A stretch of 64,000 bases of DNA from Bacillus sp. T3 (GCF_033449965.1 NZ_CP137761.1:3162001-3226000); one strand, 5' to 3'; positions 35,964-44,821 are shown, counted from the stretch's first letter. Numbers and translations: made by a program. The notes: generated from the sequence alone by a model not told the origin.

Positions 35964-36674
35964 TTAATCTTTCCAATAACGATCGTATAAGTTTTGCATA
36001 TGATCTGCCATGATTCGTTCTGCTTCTTTTTCATCATGTTCCTCTATCGCTTTGATAAGTAATTTGTGCTCTGCAAAATTACGATCACGATAATCAGGAC
36101 GGGTAACTGTTCGATCCCGTAAAAATTTCCACATTTCTTGTTGCTTCATCGTTGCCGAAATAGCAGCCATGATACTGATATATAAGTCATTATGAGAGGC
36201 CTTAGCGATCCCATTATGTAGTGCCTCATCTGTTTCTGGAACATAGAAGCCTGCTTTTGTCTCTTCTTCCATTTTTTCAATTGTAGAGCGTAATTCTTGA
36301 ATATCCTCATCTGTAGCTCTTAAAGCAGCATATCTACAAATAAGCGGCTCAATCGTCATTCTTGCTTCCACAATATCTTCTGGAGACACGGTTTCAAGTA
36401 AAATCCCTGATTGAGAGTTCTCTGAAGCGATTTGATTATTTTTGACATACACTCCCTCACCTTGACGTGAATAAATAAGACCGTTTAGCTCTAATGCACT
36501 GAGCGCCTGTCTAACGGGAGCACGGCTTACACCGAATTGCTCACACAGCTCTCTTTCTGCCGGGAGTTTGTCACCTATTTTAAATGTTCCTGATTGAATT
36601 TCAGAAAGAATTTGATTATAAATTTGAATATATAATTTTTTACTTGATACAGGATTAAAACTGATAATAACCAC
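35964..36674 (-). CDS. GntR (FadR subfamily) transcriptional regulator
   Basis: About 236 residues from a GTG at 36674 that has GGAGAG just upstream. An ATG at 36698 is in frame but has no close site. The winged helix shows LPAERELCEQFGVSRAPVRQALSALELNGLI and RQGEGVYV. The FCD ligand domain follows with the metal-type His pattern (DEALHNGIAKASHN, EHKLLIKAIEEHDE). It sits in the middle of the sugar cluster, and two near-identical operators mark its probable targets. Confidence 0.85.
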   Translation of the reverse strand: MVIISFNPVSSKKLYIQIYNQILSEIQSGTFKIGDKLPAERELCEQFGVSRAPVRQALSALELNGLIYSRQGEGVYVKNNQIASENSQSGILLETVSPEDIVEARMTIEPLICRYAALRATDEDIQELRSTIEKMEEETKAGFYVPETDEALHNGIAKASHNDLYISIMAAISATMKQQEMWKFLRDRTVTRPDYRDRNFAEHKLLIKAIEEHDEKEAERIMADHMQNLYDRYWKD

Positions 36675-36807
36675 TTCTCTCCATATTTTTTGAATCATAT
36701 TTTTTATAATTTATCCTTGATTAATTATATACTGTTACTTTTTAATGGGCAACAACCTTATAAATAGCTCCCTTTATCCAATTAACACTTTTCCTTTATA
36801 CAGGAAT

Positions 36808-36834
36808 ACAGGCATGCCAGTGTGGGATGCCTGT
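36808..36834 (-). terminator. hairpin after the SDR gene
   Basis: ACAGGCAT and ATGCCTGT arms. No good T run, so termination would be weak. Confidence 0.4.
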
Positions 36835-36863
36835 AATGTAAGAATATCATAAATGTTTATCCA

Positions 36864-37622
36864 TTAATCCATATGTGAGCCGCCGTTAATATCGATATCT
36901 TCACCAGTAATGTAAGAAGCTTCTTCAGATGCTAAGAAAGCAATTGTCGCCGCCACTTCACTTGTTTCACCAGGTCTACCCATTGGAATGCCTGCAATGA
37001 CTGATTTAGCATCTTCTTCAGGCAAGGATTTCCAAATTTCAGTATTAACAAGCCCTGGCGCGACACAGTTTACGGTAATACCATCAAGTGCTACTTCACG
37101 AGCTAGGTTCTTCGAGAAGCCTAAAACCGCGGCCTTTGAAGCTGAATAGTGAGGACCTCCGAATACGCCCCCTCCTCTTTTTGCAGACACAGAGGATAGA
37201 CTAATGATTCTACCAAACTTTTGTTTTTTCATTGTTTCTAAGACTGATTGAGTACACAAGAATAAACCAAACATATTTACACTAAATATTCTTGTAATGT
37301 CTTCTAAGGTCATATCTTGAACTGTTACTTTCTGAGAAATCCCTGCATTATTGACCAATATATCGATTCTGCCAAACGTTTGTAACGTTTTCTCGACCAT
37401 TGCATCACAAGATTCTTTACTTGTAACATTTAGCTCAACACCAAGGGCTTTTCCACCAGCCTCTGTAATGGCATTTACTGTATCTTGTACACCAGCATAA
37501 TTAATATCTGCAATTACCACAGCTGCTCCCTGCTTAGCAAGTGTTAGCGCAATCGTACGGCCAATCCCCTTTTCGGAACCGCTACCAGTAACAATCGCTA
37601 CTCTATTTTTCAATTCAAACAT
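36864..37622 (-). CDS. short-chain dehydrogenase (FabG-like)
   Basis: 252 residues from the ATG at 37622 (GGGAGAG upstream). The Rossmann motif is VTGSGSEKGIGRTIAL, with NNAG, and the catalytic Ser, Tyr and Lys in SLSSVSAKRG and HYSASKAAV. Nearest types are sugar or polyol dehydrogenases and 3-ketoacyl reductases. The operon with a split transketolase points to oxidation or reduction of a sugar. It follows the transketolase C-subunit gene by 41 bases. The expected C-terminal DINGG motif is present. Confidence 0.85.
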   Translation of the reverse strand: MFELKNRVAIVTGSGSEKGIGRTIALTLAKQGAAVVIADINYAGVQDTVNAITEAGGKALGVELNVTSKESCDAMVEKTLQTFGRIDILVNNAGISQKVTVQDMTLEDITRIFSVNMFGLFLCTQSVLETMKKQKFGRIISLSSVSAKRGGGVFGGPHYSASKAAVLGFSKNLAREVALDGITVNCVAPGLVNTEIWKSLPEEDAKSVIAGIPMGRPGETSEVAATIAFLASEEASYITGEDIDINGGSHMD

Positions 37623-37669
37623 TATCAATCTCTCCCATTTGACTATTTTTATACAAAATTTGCTTAGGA

Positions 37670-38623
37670 TTACGAATTAAGCATTTCCTTTGCTGTTCTA
37701 ACAATGTCATTAACCGTAATTCCGTTAAGCTCCATTAGTTTTTCGTAAGGTGCAGATTGTCCGAACTGATCTTGAACTCCAATTCGTCTAACTATTCCTT
37801 TTCCTTCTTCAGCAACAACTTCACATACTGCACTGCCAAGGCCATTTAAAATATTATGATCTTCAACTGTAATAATCTTACCAATATTTAAACAGTCGAC
37901 TACTGCATCACGATCCAGTGGTTTTATTGTATGCATATCTAATAGCTTTACGGATATGCCTTCTTTTTCTAATTCCTTTGCTGCTTCTAATGCTAAATAG
38001 ACAGTGTCTCCATTTGCAATGATGGCTAGATCGCTTCCATCCTTAACCTTTTTTGCTTTTCCAATAATGAATTCTTCATTTTCTTCATAGATGACAGGAA
38101 CAGCATCTCTTGTAAATCGTAAATAAACTGGCCCGTACAGTTCTGCTGCTTGTTCTACTAATTTTCTAGTAGAATAATAATCTGCGCCCATAATGACTGT
38201 CATATTTGGAATCGTTCTTAAGACACCCATATCCTCAATACTTTGATGACTTGCACCATCATTTGCAGGAGTTAATCCACCATGAGAACAGGCAATTTTT
38301 ACATTTAGGTTAGGATAGCAAATCTCCTGTCGAATTTGCTCTGCCATTCTTAATGAACCAAAGACCGCGTAAGTGCTTACAAATGGAATTTTGCCAGTTG
38401 TGGCGAGTCCAGCTGCTAAACCAGCAGCATTTTGTTCAGCAATCCCTACGTTTACATGTTGATTTGGTAATTGCTTAGCAAATTCTGTTGTTTTGCAAGA
38501 CTTACCGATATCAATATCCACGACGAAAATATTTTCATTCTTTTTTCCTAATTCTACAATTACATCACCGAAGGCTTCACGTGTTGCTTTTTTCACTAAG
38601 ATATCTTTTTCTAGTAAACTCAT
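37670..38623 (-). CDS. transketolase-like C-terminal subunit
   Basis: 317 residues holding the pyrimidine-binding and C-terminal domains: DIDIGKSCKTTEFAK, GIAEQNAAGLAAGLATTGKIP (the Glu that activates thiamine diphosphate), and later KIITVEDHNILNGLGSAV. Together with the next gene upstream it forms a two-subunit transketolase of the kind seen in dedicated sugar pathways. Start and stop of the two genes overlap (TAATG), so translation is coupled. Confidence 0.88.
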   Translation of the reverse strand: MSLLEKDILVKKATREAFGDVIVELGKKNENIFVVDIDIGKSCKTTEFAKQLPNQHVNVGIAEQNAAGLAAGLATTGKIPFVSTYAVFGSLRMAEQIRQEICYPNLNVKIACSHGGLTPANDGASHQSIEDMGVLRTIPNMTVIMGADYYSTRKLVEQAAELYGPVYLRFTRDAVPVIYEENEEFIIGKAKKVKDGSDLAIIANGDTVYLALEAAKELEKEGISVKLLDMHTIKPLDRDAVVDCLNIGKIITVEDHNILNGLGSAVCEVVAEEGKGIVRRIGVQDQFGQSAPYEKLMELNGITVNDIVRTAKEMLNS

Positions 38624-39465
38624 TATCTTAAACCTCCTGCTACTTCTGCCATTGCAAGTTCATATTCTTCTTTATTTGGAGCAACTCCGTGCCAGCCACA
38701 AACGTCTTCCATGAAAGAAACGCCCTTACCTTTAACGGTGTTGCAAACTATACATTTTGGTTTTCCATTTTTAGCTTCTCGAATATTGTCTAATGTCTTG
38801 ACAATTTCTTCCATCGAATGCCCATTTATTCTTTTCGTTTCAAAGCCAAATGCTTCGAACTTCTTTTCTAAATCCTGGTTCGGCATTACTTCTTCCGTTG
38901 TACCATCAATTTGTAGTCCATTATCATCTACAAATACAACGAGATTATCTAATTGGTATTTGACTGCACTTTGGGCAGCCTCCCAAATTTGTCCTTCTTG
39001 ACACTCGCCATCGCCAACGATGGCAAAAACCCGATAATCCTTTGCATCTCTTTTTCCACCAAGTGCCATTCCTACTGCACAAGAAAGTCCCTGTCCAAGT
39101 GATCCAGTTGAAATATCAATACCTGGACATTTTTTCATATCCGGATGACCTTGAAATGGTGAGCCGTATTGTCTTAAAGTATGAATTGTTTCATAAGGAA
39201 CAAACCCAAGTAAGGCTAATGCTGAATATTGGATTGGACAAACATGACCTTTTGATAAGACAAACCGGTCTCTGTCTTCCCATTTCGGATTTTTAGGATC
39301 AATGTTCATTTCCTTAAAGTAAAGTGCCGCTACGACATCAGCTGCAGATAGGGAGCCTCCAGGATGTCCAGATTGTGCCCCATATATCATCGTAAGTGCA
39401 GCTTTCCTTAATTCAATTGCTTTTTGTTTTAATTCCTCAATACTAATCTCTTTCATTTCAGTCAC
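38623..39465 (-). CDS. transketolase-like N-terminal subunit
   Basis: 280 residues, the thiamine-diphosphate-binding half: SGHPGGSLSAADVVAALYF, FVLSKGHVCPIQYSALA, SLGQGLSCAVGMALGG and the GDG metal motif AIVGDGECQEGQIWEAA, with VDDNGLQIDG. It is the first gene of the leftward cluster, with its own promoter and GntR operator upstream. It carries out ketol transfer with the C-terminal subunit. The actual ketose donor is not evident. Confidence 0.88.
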   Translation of the reverse strand: MTEMKEISIEELKQKAIELRKAALTMIYGAQSGHPGGSLSAADVVAALYFKEMNIDPKNPKWEDRDRFVLSKGHVCPIQYSALALLGFVPYETIHTLRQYGSPFQGHPDMKKCPGIDISTGSLGQGLSCAVGMALGGKRDAKDYRVFAIVGDGECQEGQIWEAAQSAVKYQLDNLVVFVDDNGLQIDGTTEEVMPNQDLEKKFEAFGFETKRINGHSMEEIVKTLDNIREAKNGKPKCIVCNTVKGKGVSFMEDVCGWHGVAPNKEEYELAMAEVAGGLR

Positions 39466-39517
39466 CTCGTTAAATTATGACTTGCTGATGTTTAAAGGCT
39501 CACTTGTTATGTTGTTC

Positions 39518-39540
39518 ACTTGTCTACTAAGTTACCTTAT
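39518..39540 (-). promoter_or_regulatory. GntR operator candidate before the transketolase genes
   Basis: Contains TGTCTACTAAGTTACCTTA, matching the site at 35786-35808 except for one base. It starts seven bases past the -10 box. Confidence 0.7.
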
Positions 39541-39546
39541 GTTTTT

Positions 39547-39575
39547 AGTGTACCTCTGCTTTTGCCAATAGTCAA
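39547..39575 (-). promoter_or_regulatory. sigma-A promoter of the transketolase operon
   Basis: On the minus strand TTGACT (39570-39575), a 17-base spacer, TACACT (39547-39552). Confidence 0.7.
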
Positions 39576-39698
39576 CCATGATATACAACTATAATGAAAT
39601 ATTTTTATTTAGCAGAAGTGGATAAACACAATATTTTAACAGCATGGATTGTGTTAGAATATTTCTATGAGTTTACTATGAAAGAGGTTGAGGTTAGT

Positions 39699-40271
39699 TT
39701 GTTTTATAAAATTGCAGTATTTGTCGTAAGGGTGTTCTTGCACATCCGATTTAAAATTAAAATTATCGGGATTGAAAATATTCCGGAAGGTGCAGCTATT
39801 CTAGCAATGAACCACACTAGTAACTTTGATGGACCAATGGTTGGGGTCCATACCCCGCGTAAAATGTTTATTATGGGGAAAGAGGAGCTTTTCAAAAACA
39901 AGTTTTTTGCAAAGGTAATCCACGAATTAGGCTGCTTCCCGATCAAAAGAGGACAAGCGGATATAAAATCGCTAAAGTATACATTAAGAATCTTAAAAGA
40001 AGGCGGTCTATTTTCTATATTTATAGAAGGAACTCGCTCAAAATCAGGAGAAATGCAGGAGGCAAAAAAGGGTATAGGTTTTATCGTTGCCAAGAGCAAA
40101 GCACCGGTTGTTCCTACTTACATTTACGGAACAAGAGATAGCTGGTTTAAGTCTGCTGGTGTTATTTTTGGCAAACCAATGACCTTTGATGACAGCGTAT
40201 CACATGAAGAAATTGCCCAGAGAATTGCGGTAGAATTAAAAAAGCTTAATCCGAATAAAGAACTTTCTTAA
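39699..40271 (+). CDS. plsC: 1-acyl-glycerol-3-phosphate acyltransferase
   Basis: About 190 residues from a TTG at 39699 with GAGGT upstream. An ATG at 39678 lacks a site, and further upstream starts add non-family residues. The opening FYKIAVFVVRVFLHIRFKIK is a membrane anchor. Motif I is AMNHTSNFDGP (HxxxxD), motif II near GCFPIKRG, and motif III FIEGTRSKSG. It makes phosphatidic acid from lysophosphatidic acid at the membrane. It is a single gene, divergent from the transketolase operon. Confidence 0.85.
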   Translation: MFYKIAVFVVRVFLHIRFKIKIIGIENIPEGAAILAMNHTSNFDGPMVGVHTPRKMFIMGKEELFKNKFFAKVIHELGCFPIKRGQADIKSLKYTLRILKEGGLFSIFIEGTRSKSGEMQEAKKGIGFIVAKSKAPVVPTYIYGTRDSWFKSAGVIFGKPMTFDDSVSHEEIAQRIAVELKKLNPNKELS

Positions 40272-40287
40272 AGAAGGTTCTTTTTTT
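40257..40287 (+). terminator. terminator of plsC
   Basis: GAACTTTCTT and AAGAAGGTTC arms overlapping the stop, followed by seven T. Confidence 0.75.
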
Positions 40288-40296
40288 GTTAATTAA

Positions 40297-40607
40297 GCTG
40301 CGTTAAATTTGAGTGTTGCTTTCCGCTCCAGGTGCTTTGCTTTCCGCGGGGCGGGCGGTGAGCCTGTCTAGCTACAGCGGTTCAGGGGCTCGGGGTCATA
40401 AGCCAATCCGTCAAGAAGGTCAAAGAACGACCTTCATGCCGGCTCGTCTTATGCCTGTCGCCCCTGGGCAAACCGCCTCCGCTTTTCCTACTCCTCGTCG
40501 CTACCGCTCCTGCGGGGTCTCACCTGTCCCGCTGCTCCCGCAGGAGTCTTCGCACCTTCCGCTCCAATCAACTCGTGCCCAAAACAGCATTGAGCTTTAA
40601 AACAACC
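40297..40607 (+). repeat. palindromic intergenic repeat, copy F (long form)
   Basis: About 311 bases. It has the outer ends (GCTGCGTTAAATTTGAGTG and CTCCAATCAACTCG) plus the same inner arm as copy A, including CATAAGCCAATCCGTCAAG and CATGCCGGCTCGTCTTATG. It lies between the convergent plsC and DUF2621-like genes. Confidence 0.8.
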
Positions 40608-40622
40608 TTTTATTAATTAAAG

Positions 40623-40652
40623 AGGATCAACCTAACACATTAGGTTGATCCT
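40623..40652 (-). terminator. terminator of the PCP-reductase-like gene
   Basis: AGGATCAACCTAA and TTAGGTTGATCCT, 13-base perfect arms around CACA. Confidence 0.85.
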
Positions 40653-40663
40653 TAACAAACTTT

Positions 40664-40924
40664 CTATTTCGCTTTCTCAAGCAATTCCTCAAAAGGTGCT
40701 AAATCTATTCCTTTTGCCTTTAAAAGTTTGACCGCACGAACTTGCATATCACCAGGTGATGCAATAATATAGCCTTTCACTACATCTTCCTTTGTAACAG
40801 TATCACTTGAAACGCCTTCCAAAATAATATTTTCGATTTTCTTTTTTGCCATTGGGCGTACAAACACGGGGATTGGACTAACTAATTCTTCCAATAAGTC
40901 TTTTGCATCTTGATTCCATTCCAT
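40664..40924 (-). CDS. small PCP-reductase-like (DUF2621-type) protein
   Basis: 86 residues: MEWNQDAKDLLEELVSPIP, then VRPMAKKKIENIILE, then TKEDVVKGYIIASPGDM. The Trp opening, the PxxVRxxxKxxIE helix and a final TxEDV helix match the PCP-reductase-like module found in small Bacillus proteins of the DUF2621 type. Function is unknown. It is a single gene with a strong terminator. The site before the ATG is GGAAGG. Confidence 0.6.
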   Translation of the reverse strand: MEWNQDAKDLLEELVSPIPVFVRPMAKKKIENIILEGVSSDTVTKEDVVKGYIIASPGDMQVRAVKLLKAKGIDLAPFEELLEKAK

Positions 40925-41036
40925 AATATTCTATTCCTTCCTAATTTTAAAATTTCATAAACTATTATACATTTTTATACATTTATACACCATAGTAATA
41001 TTATTAAATGTGTATTGTCTTAGATTTTTTCACAAA

Positions 41037-41064
41037 AAAACCGCACAATAATCACTGTGCGGTT
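41037..41064 (-). terminator. terminator of the amino acid permease gene
   Basis: AACCGCACA and TGTGCGGTT arms with a T run on the minus strand. Confidence 0.85.
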
Positions 41065-41077
41065 GCTTGTATGTTGA

Positions 41078-42451
41078 TTAAATTGCTTTTTCCTCTAATT
41101 CTACTGACTTTACATTTTTCTTTTTAAATCCATACAATCCAAATAATAAAACGAACCATAGTGGGGTTAGCATTAAGGCAACACGTGTTTCTTCCGCAAT
41201 TCCCATGATTACAAGAAGAAAGGCAAAAAATGCTAATACAACATAATTAATAAATGGTGTAAGTGGTGCTTTAAAGGTAGATTTTGCACGCAAATCTGGG
41301 CGAGTTTTTGTATAGCGAATATGTGCAACTAGAATGATCCCCCAAACCCAGATAAAGCAAATGGCACTAATTGTTGTTACAATGCCAAACGCTTGTCCAG
41401 GAAGTAGTTTACTCAACAGAGCTCCAATCGAAATAACAACTGTTGAAGTAAACAACGCATTACTAGGTACCGCATTTTTATTTAATTTTGCAAATTGCTT
41501 TGGACCCTGATCATTACTGCTTAAATTGTAAAGGATCCGGCTCGTAGAAAATAAACCGCTATTACATGCTGATGCTGCAGAAGTTAAAACGACGAAATTG
41601 ATGATTCCTGCTGCAACGGGAATTCCAACTAAACCAAATACTTGTACAAACGGGCTTTGAGAAGCGCTCAATTGTTCCCAAGGATTAATTGTTAGAATAA
41701 CAATGATGGCACCCATATAGAAAAATAGAATTCGCAACGGAATTTTGTTAATCGCAGATGGTATGTTCTTTTGTGGATCAGATGTTTCTGCAGCAGATAC
41801 ACCAACTAACTCTACTCCAACGAAAGCAAAAAGCACCATTTGGAAGGATAGTAAGAAACCGGTAATTCCATTCGGGAAAAGACCACCATATTGCCATAAA
41901 TTATTTAATGTAACCGCTCCGGCATCTGTTTTGAAACCAATAATTAGCAAAATTACGCCAATTGCGATTAGGGCAAGAATCGTAATAACTTTAATTAACG
42001 CAAACCAAAACTCTAATTCTCCAAAAAGTTTAACAGTTAATAGATTTAATCCTAATAAAATTATCAAACAAATGACAGGAGCAACCCATTGAGGTATCTC
42101 GAACCAATATTGAACATAAACACCAACTGCAATTATATCGGCCATCGCAATCATGACCCAACAAAACCAATAAGTCCAACCAGTAACATATCCTGCCCAA
42201 GGTCCGAGGTAGTCCGCAGCGAAATCTGTGAAAGATTGATAGCCTGAATTGGACAAAAGCAGTTCTCCTAATGCCCGCATTACAAAAAATACAGCGATTC
42301 CGATAATTAAATAAGCGAAGATAATCGAAGGCCCTGCTAATTGAATCGCCTTACCTGAACCTAAAAATAGTCCTGTACCAATCGTTCCGCCGATCGCAAT
42401 TAGCTGAACGTGCCGGTTTTTTAAATCTTTTTTCAACTCTTGTTGTGCCAC
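41078..42451 (-). CDS. amino acid permease, CycA/AAT type
   Basis: 457 residues from a GTG at 42451. GGAGG is seven bases upstream of it but only one base from the nearby ATG, so GTG is preferred. Twelve membrane helices. IAIGGTIGTGLFLGSGKAIQLAGPS and GELLLSNSGYQSFTDFAADYLGPWAGYVTGWTYW are the AAT-family signatures, closest to the D-serine/D-alanine/glycine permease. The glycine riboswitch directly upstream supports glycine as a substrate. Confidence 0.85.
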   Translation of the reverse strand: MAQQELKKDLKNRHVQLIAIGGTIGTGLFLGSGKAIQLAGPSIIFAYLIIGIAVFFVMRALGELLLSNSGYQSFTDFAADYLGPWAGYVTGWTYWFCWVMIAMADIIAVGVYVQYWFEIPQWVAPVICLIILLGLNLLTVKLFGELEFWFALIKVITILALIAIGVILLIIGFKTDAGAVTLNNLWQYGGLFPNGITGFLLSFQMVLFAFVGVELVGVSAAETSDPQKNIPSAINKIPLRILFFYMGAIIVILTINPWEQLSASQSPFVQVFGLVGIPVAAGIINFVVLTSAASACNSGLFSTSRILYNLSSNDQGPKQFAKLNKNAVPSNALFTSTVVISIGALLSKLLPGQAFGIVTTISAICFIWVWGIILVAHIRYTKTRPDLRAKSTFKAPLTPFINYVVLAFFAFLLVIMGIAEETRVALMLTPLWFVLLFGLYGFKKKNVKSVELEEKAI

Positions 42452-42506
42452 CTTCATTCCTCCAATACTTATTTTGATAGTAAAGCAAATGCTTGTACTA
42501 AGCACA

Positions 42507-42537
42507 ATAAAAAAGAGATTGGAAGCTCCAATCTCTT
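42507..42537 (-). terminator. riboswitch expression-platform terminator
   Basis: AAGAGATTGG and CCAATCTCTT arms followed by TTTTTT on the minus strand, between the glycine aptamer and the permease start. This makes it the likely switch point. Confidence 0.8.
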
Positions 42538-42595
42538 AAAACGACAGAATAAAAAACAATATTTGTTATTCTTTATATAAAAATAACAAACAGTA

Positions 42596-42692
42596 TTCGA
42601 TACTCTTCTGTCCTTTTGCCTGAGATTATGAACCCTTCGGCGCCGCGATTAATCGCGTCCTCTCCAGAAGCTGCTCCTGCTATAGTTTGATC
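42596..42692 (-). ncRNA. glycine riboswitch, single aptamer
   Basis: On the minus strand the order is GGAGAGGACGCG, GGCGCCGAAGG, AATCTCAGGCAAAAGGACAG, then AAGAGTATCGAATACTG. These are the conserved blocks of one glycine aptamer. Only one clear aptamer is seen. It lies about 60 bases upstream of a terminator that precedes the amino acid permease. The remaining bases to 42902 hold nothing recognised. Confidence 0.85.
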
Positions 42693-42902
42693 CATAGCAA
42701 TCATAGCTCGCTTATTAAATTTAGTAATAAAGTGAATACTTAAAACCACTTTAATAAATATTGTGCGATAATTTAAAACTTTATCAGTATTTTTTCATTC
42801 GGTCAATACTATTTGAAATAGTTTACTTATAAAATCATATTTACATCAGAATTCTTTTCTAGCCTACTCCTCGAATTAGCATCTAAAAGTTTGATTGATC
42901 CA

Positions 42903-43640
42903 TTAATGCCCAAAACCTGCAAATACTAGAAAAACTCTTAAAAATACCAGTCCAAAACATGCCCCTATAATCATTTTTATTGTTTGATGACTTCTGAATC
43001 CCTTCCACAATATTTCATAAAAGGTGACATAGCTCAGCGATCCGATTGCTATCCCCATAATCATTGTTTGCAGTTTTGGCGAATGCAAATCGATGCTCAT
43101 TCCCAAATAGGTATTTAACCCCACTGCAAAAGATAGAAGACAGCTAAACACTATAAATTTTTTAACTTTCTGTTTCGAATTCAAAGCAGTAACCATTAAT
43201 ACCATGCCTTCAGGTATTTGGTGTATTAAAATGGCGATTAGTAATGAAGGGTGATAAAAATGCTGCTCAGATAAATTTAATCCCAATGCAAGTCCAGTTG
43301 GAATGCTGTGAATAAACAATGACAAAAACAAAAGAAAAAAGGTCTCTTGATACTCAGATTCAATATGTTTAGCACTGTGTAAATATTTTTCAAAAAGCAG
43401 CATCATAAAAATACCTAAAGAAACCCCAGAGACTATCCCAATATGCTGATATTTAGAAACTACTTCAGGAATTAAATCAAACGCCAACAAACCTGCTAAA
43501 ATTCCACCGCAGAAAACATTAAGATACAAATGATTTCTATTAAAATACCGCCTAATGAACGGAACAGCTAATCCCCCTAAAGCTGTTCCGAAGAAGATAA
43601 ACACCCCAATAATTATGCTTGTTCTAATTTCCCCTATCAT
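42903..43640 (-). CDS. ZIP family metal transporter
   Basis: 245 residues from the ATG at 43640 (GGGGGAG upstream). Eight membrane helices. Metal-site helices are LFIHSIPTGLALGLNLS and ILIHQIPEGMVLMV, the HSxPxG and HQxPEG motifs of ZIP proteins. These import zinc or other divalent metals. The cytosolic loop is short and lacks a His cluster. It is a single gene, and no Zur box was recognised. Confidence 0.82.
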   Translation of the reverse strand: MIGEIRTSIIIGVFIFFGTALGGLAVPFIRRYFNRNHLYLNVFCGGILAGLLAFDLIPEVVSKYQHIGIVSGVSLGIFMMLLFEKYLHSAKHIESEYQETFFLLFLSLFIHSIPTGLALGLNLSEQHFYHPSLLIAILIHQIPEGMVLMVTALNSKQKVKKFIVFSCLLSFAVGLNTYLGMSIDLHSPKLQTMIMGIAIGSLSYVTFYEILWKGFRSHQTIKMIIGACFGLVFLRVFLVFAGFGH

Positions 43641-43743
43641 GAGCTCCCCCATCAATGTCCATTTCTATAGTGTATTCAAGAAAAAATCCCCAATGACATC
43701 GAACTCAATGAGAGCGAATGACATACAGATGAATTTTAGGGAT

Positions 43744-43774
43744 AAAAAAAACTGACTAGCAAAAGCATAGTCAG
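43744..43774 (-). terminator. terminator of membrane-protein gene
   Basis: CTGACTA and TAGTCAG arms around GCAAAAGCA, with an eight-base T run on the minus strand. Confidence 0.8.
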
Positions 43775-43797
43775 GAAGGCTGTGTGCAAGCAATAAT

Positions 43798-44283
43798 CTA
43801 GAATCTTCTTTTTAAAGATGGAGACACGATCGTTTTCTCTAACAAATATTGTACTCCATATAACAAATATGCTTTATAGTGGAGGTAAATAAAAAATTGG
43901 AAATGATTTAATCCATTAAGGCTTATGATTTTTAATTTTTTAAGAATATCAATAAAAAGAAAAGCAAATAATCCATCAGCAATCACGTTTAGGAAAGCAA
44001 ACTTTTTAAAGTTTCCGAACGAAAATTTAAGTAACCACATGGATAATGGCATATAAGGACCCACACTAAACGGGAGTTCATCCTTTAGAAAAGATTTGCG
44101 CTTATCGTAAAACTTCCACCAATTCCTTTTATGACCATACAGGTGATTAAGAATCTCAAAAATAACAATAAAAACCCCTGAAATCGAATATCTTTTAAAA
44201 CTCCGCTTTCCGATAAAAAGCAGCGATAACCAGGGAAATAAGATTATTGCTATATTAAAGAATAAGTGTCTTTTTGTTATCAT
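43798..44283 (-). CDS. hypothetical membrane protein, paralogue of 47407-47883
   Basis: 161 residues, family not recognised. It shares a plan with the protein at 47407-47883: an N-terminal helix with FPW, a GKxSxKRY motif, a hydrophobic helix, a WW-containing basic segment (KRNWWKFYDK against NRRWWWAYEK), PFSVGPYMPLSMWLLKFSFGN against PLIWGPFFIGSMWILKLTYGN, and a C-terminal helix pair. Four or so membrane helices. No function can be given. Confidence 0.6.
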   Translation of the reverse strand: MITKRHLFFNIAIILFPWLSLLFIGKRSFKRYSISGVFIVIFEILNHLYGHKRNWWKFYDKRKSFLKDELPFSVGPYMPLSMWLLKFSFGNFKKFAFLNVIADGLFAFLFIDILKKLKIISLNGLNHFQFFIYLHYKAYLLYGVQYLLEKTIVSPSLKRRF

Positions 44284-44336
44284 TCATTTCACCTCAGCCG
44301 ATTTTGTCCAACTTTGTTTATCCTTTCCAAAAATCA

Positions 44337-44363
44337 CAAAAAAAAACCGCCCATTTGAGCGGT
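44337..44363 (-). terminator. terminator of the CBS gene
   Basis: ACCGCYC-type arms (ACCGCCC, GAGCGGT) after the CBS gene with a long T run on the minus strand. Confidence 0.75.
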
Positions 44364-44369
44364 CATTCT

Positions 44370-44821
44370 TTATTCAACAACATTATTTTCTGGTTGTGTT
44401 CTTAATTCTTCATTTCGATTGATTAATAGCCTATTTGCACAGTACTTTATAATTTCTCTTCTTGTAACAATTCCGATAAAGACTCCACCATCATCAACAA
44501 CTGGAACAAAGTTCTGCTCCATTGCCCGTTCTATGATATCTTCAATTTCAGCGTTTATCGAGATTGCTTCATTACTTCGCATGAGCGGAATATCTTTTAG
44601 TTTCGTTTTATGTGTATTTTCGAACGATAAACCCGGGTGTTTTTGATTTTCCACAACAAATCCCCCTCCGTTATAGTACCCACATATTTCCCATCATTAT
44701 CTAATAGTGGGACTGCGGAGTATTTATGATACTCCATTTTTTCTAACGCCTGTCTCATCGTTGATTCAAATTTAATAAATGCTACATCCTGTTTAGGAAT
44801 CAAGAAAAATGCAATATTCAA
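44370..44821 (-). pseudogene. CBS-domain pair protein, frameshifted as assembled
   Basis: The TTG start at 44821 has GGAGG seven bases upstream. CBS1: ESTMRQALEKMEYHKYSAVPLLDNDGKYVGTITEGDLLW. CBS2: AEIEDIIERAMEQNFVPVVDDGGVFIGIVTRREIIKY. The frame breaks near 44632. Restoring one C in ACCCGGG gives NTPGLSFENTH and one protein of about 150 residues. It resembles the DarB/CbpB class of c-di-AMP-binding CBS proteins in layout. The upstream c-di-AMP riboswitch makes that reading attractive. Confidence 0.75.
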
